From positions 1,231,193-1,295,192 of the forward strand of contig JAJEKV010000109.1 of the NCBI GenBank assembly GCA_021234155.1: a stretch of 64,000 nucleotides of DNA. The letters run 5' to 3'. The notes under the pieces were generated by a model. It worked only from the letters and a program-made list of their open reading frames with translations. It did no database searches and was not told the DNA's origin. The DNA is from Isoetes taiwanensis. Lineage: Eukaryota; Streptophyta; Lycopodiopsida; Isoetales; Isoetaceae. Shown here in pieces: positions 21,540-32,353 of the stretch; position 1 is the first letter of the stretch, and each line of letters begins with the position of its first letter. A program made the position numbers and the translations under genes.

Positions 21540-23920
21540 TGATTTGGTTGTGCATAAAGGGAAAATCTGGGTTGATGTGGCAGCCCAGCCTGGCCACCAG
21601 GAATTATAAGACTGTGTTGAAATGCAAGAAGGCACATTTTGTTGTTGAGAATCAAAAGCGATTGTATGACTTGCTGTTATGCGATCCTCAGAAATTCTGG
21701 CACAAAATTACATCGGCCACATTCTACCCTTGGACATATTTCTATGCAGCAATGGGATGAGCGATTGGTTCAATTGTATAATCATTCTGGGGTTACTAGA
21801 TCTGTGTCAACTTTGATAGATAATATTCTTCAACTCACAGAGGCAGAAGTCAAAGATGGACTGTGACATTTATCCATTGGAAAGTCTCCCGATCTTCAAG
21901 GTTTGCAGGCAAAATTTTTTAAATGGAGAGGTCTACTATTGCTTCCAATTATCACTACTCTTTTAAATCAAGCTTTGCAAGAAGGATTGCCAAAAACTTG
22001 GGCTATCATTAAAGTCGTACTGATTCACAAAGCAGGTGATAAGCACGATCCATCTAATTGTTGCATGAGCATGGTCAGTCCTATTTTTTCCAAGGTCTTA
22101 GCAAGTATTACTAAGAACCAATTGATAGTATGGGGCAGAATATACTAGTGTACGTGCTATAGGATAGGTAGGTTTTTGTCCAGGCCATTCTATTATAGAT
22201 CATATTTTGACATTGTGCATGCTTATTGAACAGAGTCGAAGCTTGAAACAAGATCTCTATCTATCTTTGTGGATTTCACTTTTGCTTTTGATAGAGTACC
22301 TCTAGAGACTCTTTGGAAGCGATTGCAAGTGTTATGGGTTTCATAAGATCTTCAAAATATGGTTTATTGGCCCTATGAGCAAGCCTTTGCTAGATTTCCA
22401 GCATCATGTACCCAAACCATAGTAATATTGGAGTACATCAGGGTTGCCCTCTATCTCCTACACTATTTGGTTTGTGCATTGATCAATTGGAAGAATGGCT
22501 TGATAATCATGGTGGCGATAGTCCGCATTTGGTACACTATGTCATCTGGCAATTTAGGTATGTTGATGATGTTTGGCATATGGCATATACAACTGCTAGT
22601 ATGCAACAACATATACATGCTCTGCATATTTTTTGTGAGAATACAGGTCTACAAGTTAATCTCCAGAAGACCAAGCTCTTAGCACTATATAGCCACGAAG
22701 TTGAACTTGTAGATAGCTACAAGTACCTTGGTGTAGGATTTTGCAAGGACACACTTTGAGAGCAGTGTATCACCAAGCATGCGATTCTGCTGGTTGGAGA
22801 GCACTCTATACAATGCAAAATAAATATTTTCATGCAGATTTTCATGATTGGTCACGGAAAGCCCATTTATTTGGGGCTTTGGTAGAGCATGTTTTACGGT
22901 TCTTGGAAGTGTGGGGGCTTGTCATGATTATTGACAATGCTTGGAAGACCTTGGAAAACGGGTGCAAAAATCCTTTCTCATATCTAACCTAGGAGTCAAA
23001 ACTACGTTGCTTTATGCTATTCTTTTACAAGAGACATATTTTTTACCTCTTCGACATTTTGCCATGAAGCTCCATCTCCATTATATAAGCAAATTATAAG
23101 CAAAGTGCATAACGTGGACGATGATAGTTACCCTCTTCTCGCACTTGCCATGGCTGAATCTCCTCAGTGGTCAAAAAGATGTTGGAATGAATATTTTAAC
23201 GCATGGATTACCCATTGTTATGTGGAACAGAAACATTGCATGGTGCTTGCAAATTCTCTGATCCCGAGCTTTTGGAACACTATCTGAATGGTCATTTTTT
23301 TTCAAAAGATATGGGATGTGTTTGCCTTGGCGCAAGTCAAAACTGGTCATTACCGTGCACACATAAACTCCATTTTGGCGTTGGGGCCACAAGCTTATTC
23401 GCTTACTTTTTTGTCCAGGAAAAAGTTTGTAGCTATTGCATCAATTCGCATAGGGACCCACAAGCTACAACTTGAGACAGGTAGATGGAAACGATTGCAA
23501 TTGCCGCGAGAAGTGAGATTATGTGTATGTTGCCACTTACATGTTATTGAAGATAAAAACCATATACTTCTGACATGTTCTACTTTGGAGATGGTCAGGA
23601 ATCGTTATTTGATTTTAGCATTCCATGCTCCCACAATTCCATAGAGCACCGTCTATGCATGACTTGGCATTATATATATTTGATGTTCTAGATGTGCATC
23701 TTCAATTGCTGCTGAGTCCTGAGTAGTCACCATGCCCTACTTATTTATTTATTACTACTAATTGTCTAGTATTGTCATTATTGCAAAGATTTTTCGCTTG
23801 AAGACATTTCGAGGCAGGGTTTTTTTTATCCTTGTAGTAATCGTTGTACTAGCCCATTATATGGGTCCCATGAGCTCTTGGTCTTAGAGCACATTAAAAA
23901 ATATATTTTCTACTTTTTAT
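21540..23920 (+). mobile_element. LINE relic A, 5'-truncated
   Basis: The element lacks ORF1 and the endonuclease. It begins in the linker between endonuclease and RT (NYKTVLKCKKAHF...DPQKFWHKI at about 21600-21716) and continues through RT to the zinc-finger tail. The 3' UTR runs to about 23900 and includes TGTACTAGCCCATTATATGG. It belongs to the same family as the relics at 24390-29015 and 50790-54000, as shared RT blocks show. Loss of the 5' end is typical of target-primed reverse transcription. Confidence 0.75.
21600..23644 (+). pseudogene. LINE A reverse transcriptase and zf-RVT remnant
   Basis: RT blocks are spread over three frames: VLIHKAGDKHDPSNC (about 22018-22062), IFVDFTFAFDRVP (about 22263-22302), GVHQGCPLSPTLFGL (about 22428-22475), RYVDDVW (about 22556-22577) with the catalytic Asp pair, and DSYKYLGVGF (about 22712-22741). 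The C-terminal zinc-finger part is intact in 23288-23644, with GRWKRLQLPREVRLCVCC (about 23480-23535) followed by NHILLTC (about 23560-23580). Stops at about 22147 and several frameshifts make it inactive. Confidence 0.8.
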
Positions 23921-24027
23921 AGGATTTTCACATGCCCTGCTATCTTTGGTATTGCTTTGAAGTACAAATCACAAGATACGAATCTTATAAATCAATCTCT
24001 CTTTAGCGCTTATGAAAAAGTTCATGC

Positions 24028-24360
24028 GCCGATAGTACCTTTTCGTTCATATCTGGAGCATCCACAGTCATATTGGAGAGTTTTTTTGTGCGTTGGAAAG
24101 CTTACACCATGATCTTTTCATGATTATAGATTGTAGGGTTTTCTAGCAGATTCTCACCATTTTGGATTTGATTAATTCGGCCCTTTTAAGGATCTTGGCC
24201 GGTAGTTACCTTTTTGCTTATATCTAGAGCATCCAAACTCGGATTGGAGTGTTCTTTAGTGGGTTGAAAAGCTTAGTTTTTTATCTTTCTAATGGTGTCT
24301 ATATTGAGGGTTTCTTTAACTAGTTCCTGCTGTAACTCTGCTCCATTTTTGGCACTCTGG
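24028..24360 (+). repeat. Degenerate ~170-bp tandem duplication ahead of LINE B
   Basis: Copy 1 starts GCCGATAGTACCTTTTCG (24028) and copy 2 GCCGGTAGTTACCTTTTTGC (24198). Both continue through ATATCT.GAGCATCCA, ATTGGAG.GTT and GGAAAGCTTA/GAAAAGCTTA. The copies are clearly homologous but diverged. They lie just upstream of LINE B ORF1, so they could be 5' UTR monomers. Confidence 0.65.
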
Positions 24361-24573
24361 AGGCAATGGCTCCTTCCATTCCTTTGCAGTAGCAAGGGAC
24401 CTTTCTGTGGCACTTGTTAACCCCTTTGCTCGCACATCAGCACCTCAATCAAAGCAGCCAGAATTTGATCGTGTCATCCCTTCAAGTCTCTAAGATCCAC
24501 AAACAAAGATAACCACTACAAGGGTGAGGTCACTCGACATTTCAATAAAGACACTCATTTAAAACAACAGATA

Positions 24574-26050
24574 TTGGGTAGAGCATTGCATCTTTACTTC
24601 CAACAAGACAAGCGTTGTCCAACGCAAACTTCCACAGGTGCTGGTAGTACAAATAGCTCAGAGAAACATCCAACATGCGTTGGAGGTTCAACACATGGTG
24701 CTGATGAGGAGCAAATCGCATCTGCTACAAGTACTGTAAACACAAATTGCCCAGAAACACATTCAAGATGCATTGGAAGTTCAAATCGGGTTGATGAAGG
24801 AGAGCAGATTGCTGAGGCATTGACTCCTAAAGTTTTACCCAAGATTCCTCGTCCAACCCATCTTTCTCTTTATGTCAATTTGCTTCAAAAAGACTTAGAG
24901 AATAAGTTTTTCTTATTGCTACTTTGCAAATGCAGCAACAAGAGATGACACATTTCAAATGTGCGTTGAGGTCTGAATTTGCAAAGTCTCATAATGACCT
25001 TGAAAAACTTTGGGAAGCAATTGAGGGCGCAAAGTTGGAGTTTGCTGCTTGTCATATAACTTTGGAGCACCTAATGGTTGATATAGGTAAGCAAAGGTAA
25101 GATTTACTCTACCATGTCTCTGATGTGTTTACCAGTTATAATACTCACATGAGAGCATTGGAAGAAAGCCCGACCTTCCAAGTGACTGAGCTTGCTAAGG
25201 AAACATCTGGTCGAGTTGCTGCTTTGGAACATTCCAATTCTCATGCAACCAAGGCACCTCCAACTTCTTCTCCAAAGCATAATGATCCTAATATGAGATC
25301 TATGCCTAGTTCATCGTCCTCACAATTTCGACACTCCCATATAATAGGTATTGCATCTACATCTGCTTAGAGGCGAGAATACATTGACGAGCATAACTAT
25401 TAGTGTAACTTGGTGATTCGTGGCGTGCAAGAAGAAGCGTCAGAGGACTTGCAACATAAGGTACAGACTTTGGTGTTGGCTAAATTGGACCTCACAATAC
25501 TAGTTGTTGTCACTACTGCACATAGGATAGGAGCATTGCAGCCTCACCACCCGTACATAGTGAAATTTACAGTGCCAAATTTGAGTACTAAAATGGTATC
25601 CTAAAGCAGGCAAAGTGATTGAAAGGGACATCTCTGTATTTGAATTTTGATCTTACTAAGTCACAACAATTAGCAAGACGCCAGGATTTACAAAAGGTCC
25701 GGGACATTCAAAAGAATGGTGGTACGGCTGCATTGATCCAGAAGAACTATGCATCTTTACACCATCACATGCAACCTTTGCTGATGCATTTCATCATGAT
25801 ACGACCACTCATACCACCGTTACTGTTGCAAATGTTGCGCATGCCAAAGCTGCAAATACACATTCTATTGTTCCATCTTCTGCACCACCACACTTCCCAT
25901 GATCAAGACCGCTCCTCTCACGATATTGCGAATGGTATACATACTGCCATTATTGCTGATGTTGTTGCTGTTGTTGTTACTCCCGCCACCACCTCTATGG
26001 CACAAGCCTCTTCAGTTCACATGGCTCATACTTTAAATGTATCTTTCTAG
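24574..26050 (+). pseudogene. LINE B ORF1 (coiled-coil plus RRM-type RNA-binding protein)
   Basis: The first part (24574-24860) is Ser/Thr/Gly-rich. A heptad-like stretch follows (about 24890-25100, EMTHFKCALRSEFAKSHNDL), consistent with a coiled coil. The frame resumes at about 25410 with NLVIRGVQEEASEDL, YIVKFTVPN (about 25555-25581) and LKGTSLYLNFDLT (about 25617-25655). This is the layout of RRM-type ORF1 proteins known from animal-style L1 and related LINEs, which bind element RNA. A Pro/His-rich tail follows to 26050. Stops at about 25098, 25368 and 25399 and frameshifts break it. Confidence 0.55.
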
Positions 26051-26065
26051 GAAATATACCTTCGG

Positions 26066-27540
26066 TTGATGTTTTGGAATTGTCGAGGTTTTCCCTGGCG
26101 TAAAGGTGATGGTCTGAATCCCGTCGTAAAAAATATAGATATCCTTCTGCTCATGGAAACATGGGAGCATTCTGCCAAAAGGCTGCTTCATTTCACAGGC
26201 TATCAATACTTTTCATTATTTAATGAATGTCATGGGCATCGAGGTTGTGGCATGGTTGCTTGCTATTTCAAGGATGCCTTTGTTGTTGTGTTTGTAGTTC
26301 AAATTGTCAAGTTTTTCAATACAAATTGTTCCACCAAATTTGCTAACAACCTTAATTAACACTTGTATTCATTGCCTCAATGCATAGTCTAGGTTTATGG
26401 AGCCACAATTTGGTCACTAATCCAAGAACCTTCAACTATGATTGCTTTGCAAATACATACTAGGAACACAAGGCTAGAATCAAATCAACACCAAGTAGTT
26501 GAATAACTAACTTAAGTTATTCAAGTCTTTCTTCATAAAATAACAAGCTAGTAAATCATAACAAAACCATTGAATTTACTGTAGCAGGGTTACTATAGCT
26601 CGGGGATTGACCCAGTTACTGTAGCATAGTTGACCCTGCCGGATTCGACCCTAAACTAGTCAATCCTCAGCTCTGCTTGCTTGGTGGTAGTACTTACATC
26701 TTTGTTTTCTTGTTTTAAAGCCAGGATCCGTCGGTTTCGCAGTGGATCGAGTTTCTAAACTAAGAAATCTCGATCAAGCTAATATCCCACAGGCTTAGAA
26801 GTTTTTTCGTGCTCCCAACCATTGAACTTTTTATTTTGTGCTTTCGCAATAAACTTAACAACCCTAGTTCACCATATAAACACACAACCGTGTAATTAAC
26901 ATGACCTAGCTCTTGGCCTTGCTACTGTGCACCATAAGTTGACCTAACAAGCTCTGTAGAACTCATTTGGAATTATTACATGACAACATACTTCATTTGC
27001 TCCATACATCACGCTTCATAAAGCTGATAGATATAACCGTGAGATATGGATCAAACTCCATTGCAACAATGGTAGTGGCATTTTTGTTGCTGATGTTACT
27101 TTCTACCTACATCGTCACCTTTCTATGATGAATATGATGTAGACCACAATGATCCTTATGGTGGTCTTTATGATGACATTGCTCTAATCGAACAGTTAGA
27201 TCATGTTATGGATGTCTGCTAATGATACAATTGTGCCACGTTCATCGCTTGATGCTAACAAACATGTCTCAACAGTTGGAACGGAACTCATTCAATTGTG
27301 TAAAGTGTTCGAGACGGTAATTTATAATGGCTTAGGTGTCACATGCAGATAGGATAGGCATGGAGGCAGTACTAGTGTTGTTGATTATGTCATTTCCCAA
27401 GTGCAAGCCTTGGATCTCATTTTAGATTTTCGAATTGGCATAAGGCACAGAGATAAGAGATAAATTCTGATCACTATCCATTTATTTGTCATTAAAGTGG
27501 CAGCTTACACCTCTTCAACCCATTGTTGTCCATGCTCCGT
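26066..27540 (+). pseudogene. LINE B endonuclease (EEP fold), interrupted
   Basis: The N-terminal part reads MMFWNCRGFPWRKGDG (26066-26113) then DILLLMETWE (about 26138-26167), carrying the Asn and Glu expected of exonuclease/endonuclease/phosphatase-fold LINE nucleases. The next part, REIWIKLHCNNGSGIF (about 27029-27086), appears only after some 700 bp of unrelated DNA. The nuclease would nick the target and prime reverse transcription. Numerous stops follow after 27130. Confidence 0.6.
26300..27010. mobile_element. ~700-bp insertion inside the LINE B endonuclease
   Basis: Coding similarity to a LINE endonuclease stops at about 26290-26310 and resumes at about 27010. The intervening DNA has no coding capacity. 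It carries a duplicated GTTACTGTAGCA-like motif at about 26590 and 26613. I find neither terminal inverted repeats nor a target duplication, so its type (solo LTR, MITE or filler DNA) is open. Confidence 0.4.
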
Positions 27541-27599
27541 CTTCTCACATTCGCTTGACCTATTTTTGATCTTTTGAATATGCACAGACATTAACCCCT

Positions 27600-29015
27600 A
27601 CACTTGAAGGTATTTTGGATTATCCAACTCTTCAAGAACATAATGTTGCATTTGCTGACACTTTGCTTACTTCTGTTGTCTCCTGCTTTAGTCGTACCAA
27701 TTCACAAAGCATGGGTTAGGAATGACTGTTTGAATTATCGCATGATCATGGTTAGTTTCATATTTTCCTAGTTCCTAGCCAGTATTACTGAGAAGCAGTT
27801 GACATCATGGGCAGAACATACTGATGTATGTGTTGTAAGACAGGCAGGCTTTTGTCCAAGTCATTCTACGATAGACCATATTTTCACATTGCGCATGCTT
27901 ATTGAACATAGTCGAAGCTTGAAACAATTGATACAGTACCTCGCGAGCTTCTTTGGCAGCACTTGTAAGCACTTGGGGTTCCACATGATCTTCAAAATGG
28001 AGTTTATCGGCTCTATGAAAGGGTCTTTGCTAAGTTTCCAGCATCAGGTACCCAAATCACTAGCAATATCGGAGTACGTCAGGGTTGCCCTCTATCTCCT
28101 ACACTCTTTGCCTTGTACATTGATTAACTGGAAGAATGCCTTGATTACCATGGTGGCGGAGGCCCACATTTAGCCCACATTTAGCACACTATATCATCAG
28201 GCAACTTATGTATGCTGATGATGTTTCGCTTATGGCACATACTACTGCTAGTATGCAACAACATTTACATGCTCTGTACAGTTTTTATGAGAACGCAAGC
28301 CTGCGTGTTACTCCAAAAGACCAAGCTCTTGGGAGTTCAATCTTCTCAGCATACTGTTCCAACTTTGTACCATGATCTTGAAGTTGTAGATAGCTATAAG
28401 TACCTTGGTGTAGACTTTGAAAATAGTGTATTACCAAGCGTGTGACTGCTGGCTGCACATCACTCTATGCAATGAAAAACAATTGTTTTCGCACAGAGAT
28501 TCGTGATTGGTCCCGGAAAGCCCACTTGTTTTGGGCTTTGATAGAATCTATTTTACTGTATAGTTCTGAAGTATGGGGGCTTGCCATTAGTGCTAGTGCT
28601 TGGGAGAGCTTGGAATGGGTGCAAAAGTCCTTTCTCACTTACAGCCTAGGAGTCAAAACTACGGAGAGATAGGTTTTTGTCCTCTTCAATATTCTGCAAT
28701 GAAGCGCCATCTCCACTATATTAGCAAGGTGCATCGCATAGATGATGATAGGTACCCTCTTCTTGCGCTTGCCATGGCTGATTTTGGAATGAGAATTGTA
28801 ATGCATGGTTTGCCTGCTGATCTGTGCAATCAGAACACTGCATGGTGCTTGTTAGTTCTGATCCTGAGCTTTTGCAACAATATCTCGATGGTCATTTTTC
28901 TTAGAAATGTGAGATGCAGTTACCTTAACCCAAGTTAAAACTGGTCATTATCATGTACGTATAAATCCCACTTTGGCATTAGGAGCATGAGCTTATTTGC
29001 TTGCTTTCTTATCCA
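27600..29015 (+). pseudogene. LINE B reverse transcriptase remnant
   Basis: Blocks visible in shifting frames are RLYERVFAKFPASGTQ (about 28006-28055), SNIGVRQGCPLSPTLFALYI (about 28064-28125), YADDVSLMAHTTASMQQH (about 28211-28264) with the catalytic Asp pair, and DSYKYLGVDF (about 28390-28420). After RT come RDWSRKAHLFWALIESILLY (about 28498-28558) and a short run towards the zinc finger. Many stops and at least four frame changes. A small duplication, CCCACATTTAG twice at about 28159-28181, adds one shift. Confidence 0.75.
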
Positions 29016-30042
29016 TGAAAAAGGGCAAAAGGTATCGACTGCATCTTTCAAAAATCCTTCGCGATTTATGAAATTTAAAAAATTAACTTTGACAATAACT
29101 TTTCCACGTGTTAAAAAGCAAGTTGCACAGGTACAACCCACCAGTGACTTAGACTTTTTTTTTTTTAAAGTCAGGGCGATAACACGAGAACCTAGCCTAA
29201 CTCAGGAGAGACCAGCTTTCCTTTAAAGCCAAATTAACATTTCCATTAAAATCTAGAGATCAATTTTGAAGAAAGACAGGAACCATACACAACGAAAAAG
29301 GTGTTCTAATACACCGAAAAATATCCCCCAAAAATGCCTATAAAATCCCATTTTCTGTCGAACAATAGGGGATAAAATAGATTTTTAGAATTATCCCTCT
29401 TTTTCGCATTTGTAAGATAATACCCTGTTATGCTGGTGTCACAATCCCCTGTTCAAAAATTGTACATCCATATCATGTTATCTTTCGTAAGATAATGTCC
29501 TGTTTTAAATAATACCCTAAAGAAGGGACATGAATATAATTAAGATATTACTATTTAACCACAATTACTCAAACATGTCAAACAAATAAACCTCGAAGGT
29601 TTTGAAGTCTTAGTAAGCTAATGCCATCAGAATCTAATGCTACAAGGAACAATAAGCCATATTTGCAGTACAATCTCCTCAAAGATGTACGTTTCAGTCC
29701 AAACTCAGATACATTACATCACGAGATGGATAAACATCCAGCAGCTGAAACTTATTGTGGACACATGTAATAGGCGCCCAACCTTCAACCATCCATATTT
29801 GGGCAATTAACTATACTGAACACAGAAATCTAAACCCATTAAAACTTTTGTGTCCATGTGATTAGAAGCATAAATGATGTAATTTAATCCTATGCATAGA
29901 CCTTATAATGCTAAACAACCCATGAGCACTTATTCAGACTTTTATATCTCAAAACTGGCTAATGCATGTATTATGCCATTTACTAATCAATAATATATTT
30001 CTCCTATATTTTTAGAATGCAAACATATAAGTAGAGACTTAA
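29016..30042. other. Non-coding interval, nothing recognised
   Basis: A/T-rich DNA with a 12-nt T run at about 29155-29166. No open frame of note, repeat pair or RNA gene is seen. Confidence 0.4.
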
Positions 30043-30084
30043 GTGCCAGCCAACAGAAATGCACAACGAAATGCATCACGAAAA

Positions 30085-30505
30085 AGGTTACAACGAAATG
30101 CAGTTATCATGTGGCCACATATCTTTGCAAAAAATCCTCTGTTTTTCAGAACTCATATACTCCCTTGCTTGCAAAGTTCTAGGAATGGATGCATATGTAG
30201 AAGGATGCCCTATGCCAAGATTTTCTAGCTTCTTCAGTAGACTTTCTTCTGTATAGCGAGGAGAAGATTCTACCAAATGCTGCTTAGGTTCCACTCTGTT
30301 AATAAGAGCAATTAACCTGCTTCAAAGGATCATAACTTGTTTCCCTCATCCCCAAGGCACCCAAGGCATCCTTATCAAAAAGTACAGTGTTATAACCTAA
30401 AAAGATATATTTTGAGCCTATTGCACGAGGCTTAACAATATCCTTCCAATCTGCAATCTCCATTGCAACATTATTAAGCATAGCTTGCTCCATCTGACAC
30501 TGCAT
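30085..30505 (-). pseudogene. Fragment of organellar (bacterial-type) DNA topoisomerase I, type IA
   Basis: Minus-strand frames read CQMEQAMLNNVAMEIADW (about 30500-30447) and RAIGSKYIFLGYNTVLF (about 30423-30373). After a frameshift at about 30295-30305 comes SSPRYTEESLLKKLENLGIG and then HPSTYAS (about 30267-30187). This matches the TopA core pattern [27 protein letters not shown] of bacterial and plant organellar topoisomerase I, which relaxes negatively supercoiled DNA in plastids and mitochondria. A further GHMITAF segment (about 30118-30098) agrees with GRMVTAFL in that family. The catalytic Tyr region is absent. It may be a gene fragment captured by a transposon, or an exon group of a decayed gene. 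Confidence 0.7.
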
Positions 30506-30629
30506 TCATTTGCTCTCTGCCAGTCTTCCTAAATATGTGTATGCTACTAAGACACTGACAAAGGTAATTACAGTGCTTTTTATTCCCTCAAACATCATTG
30601 CCTCGAATAAAGAAAAAGCCTCTTTGGCA

Positions 30630-30680
30630 AGGCCATTTTGCAAAAATACGTGGCCATGTGGTAACTGCATTGAAATGATA
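30630..30680 (+). pseudogene. Inverted second copy of the topoisomerase I fragment
   Basis: The + strand here (GCAAAAATACGTGGCCATGT followed by GGTAACTGCATT) is homologous to the minus strand at about 30090-30135, and it translates as FAKIRGHVVTAL, again similar to the GRMVTAFL block. Two fragments of one gene therefore face each other about 500 bp apart. A 140-codon open frame covers the same place (30510-30932) in another phase and is not clearly coding. Confidence 0.5.
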
Positions 30681-30979
30681 CACAGTGACAGAAATGATGA
30701 GATATCCTCGAGTCAGACAAGTCAAGACACAAATAAATTGGAAAATGAGATGTGTTCACAAGGTTCGGATTCAAGTCAAGATTTAAATACAGATATAGAG
30801 TGTGGCATTGATTATGTCCCAGAGACTCCAGAGTGCGCTGATTTGCAGATCCTTGAACCTGCAAAGGCTTCACAAAGGCAAGTTCTCGAACCATTAAATA
30901 ATAATAATTCTCCTAATTCTGATTTAAAATAAAATGGCTATTAATGACATAATGCGTTAATAAGCTATTTGAGTTTATT

Positions 30980-31215
30980 CTGGAGGATTTCATCCGATGA
31001 GTGTGACAGTGATAAAGAAAATTCGGCACTAGGGAGAAAGATAACAATTGGGATTTGGAATATTATCTTAACTCTTCCACTATAGCTACTTAAGAGAGGC
31101 AGTCGATGAAGTCTAGGGCTAATAGGAAAAAACTATCCCAAACATTTCTAATACCCACACCAATAACACACGGAAAAAACAAAAGGAAAAAAAAAAGGGA
31201 AAGCTAAGGGCAGTC
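30980..31215 (+). pseudogene. LINE D ORF1 C-terminal remnant
   Basis: The frame gives SSDECDSDKENSALG (about 30993-31035), close to DLADIESDKENAVG in the ORF1 at the right edge of the window. A Lys-rich tail (about 31165-31207) matches the Lys-rich ORF1 end there. Stops interrupt it. ORF1 of this family is a gag-like RNA-binding protein. Confidence 0.5.
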
Positions 31216-31258
31216 TTGGGATAGATTCCTCTTATTTACTTTTTACCTACCTTAATCC

Positions 31259-32000
31259 ATGAAGATCCTATCTTGGAATCTAAGGGGTATTAAGGGAGCT
31301 CTAAAAAGGAGAGCTATTTCCCAAATTAGATCCTACAAAGCCGACATAATTCTTCTCCAAGAATTAAAACTTCAAAAAATTTGAATGTGCTAATTTAGGG
31401 AATGGATATTGCACCTTAGTTCTTCTATATGGATTGAGGCTGAGGGTACTTCTGGGGGTTTATGCATGATTTGGAGTAATTTAAACACAGATTTCTTCTA
31501 TAACAGTCCAAGCAGAATGTGGCAGTGTACTACTTTTATGATCAAGGATAAACCCTTTGGTCTCATAAATGTCTATGCTTCAACTAATCCTAAAGAAAGA
31601 GAAGTTCTATGGTTGGAAATCAATAATTGGATGAGAGCTCAAAACATTATTGATTGGATTGTTGATGGGGATTTTAATAACACTCCAAATTGGGATCAAA
31701 AATTGGGAAACAAGATTAACATGACCAGACTGGAAAAAACTAGATGGAATAACCTTATTGATGATAACTCTTTGCTTCAAATTCCTTCCTCTTCTGCTAA
31801 ATTTACCTGGTCAAACAAAAGAAAAGGAGATGCAAGAGTTTTCTGTGCTCTTGATAGATTTTATCTGAATATCTCTAGCTCAAATTTCTGGGATAATGCC
31901 TATGTTTTCAGTGATGAGTCTGTTGTTATTTCAGATCATCAACCTCAATTCCTGTCCACTCAGCATCAAATATCTGTCCCTAGATCTGGAAATATCCCTT
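31259..32000 (+). pseudogene. LINE D endonuclease (EEP) domain
   Basis: ORF2 starts MKILSWNLRGIKGALKRRAI (31259). The expected nuclease residues can be seen: Asn in WNLRG, Glu in LLQELK (about 31350), the VDGDFNNTP block (about 31661-31688), and SDHQP (about 31936-31950) near the end. A one-base insertion in an A run (about 31375) and a compensating loss at about 31411 throw about 12 codons out of frame and create two stops. Otherwise the frame is open to about 32353. Confidence 0.8.
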
Positions 32001-32353
32001 ACAAATTTAACTCTAGTTTGCTTCATAATAATTCTTTCTGTAATGAATTCAGAGAATTTTATTCTAAGCTAAATAGAGTTTCTGATCATATGTCCATGAA
32101 GAGCTTTTACTCCAACCTTAAGGCTTCCAAATCTTGGATAAAGGAGTGGACTAAAAAGGTTAATACTGAAAGAATCAAGGAGAAAAAAATTCTTCTCCAA
32201 CATATGAGAGATATCAGATTGGCTTTGCTTGATGATCCCCTTAATCCTAATTTACATCTTCAAGAAGAAAACCTTGAGAGGAAAATAAGAACAATTGAGG
32301 AAATTGAAGCCAAAGGGGCTGCCATTAGGTGCAAGGTTAAATACTTTCGATGA

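Larger units (their letters stand above)
24390..29015 (+). mobile_element. LINE relic B, nearly full length but interrupted
   Basis: ORF1, endonuclease, RT and part of the zinc-finger tail follow in order on the + strand. A foreign segment splits the endonuclease (about 26300-27010). Homology to LINE A stops at about 29015 within the C-terminal part, so the 3' end is missing. Every frame has several stops. RT blocks are clearly collinear with LINE A, for example at 28070-28330 against 22440-22700. Confidence 0.75.

Noticed and set aside
30510-30932. 140-codon frame as an independent gene
   Set aside because: Its first part overlaps the inverted topoisomerase fragment in another phase and the rest is low-complexity Ser/Asp/Asn sequence; it may be part of LINE D ORF1 but cannot be shown.
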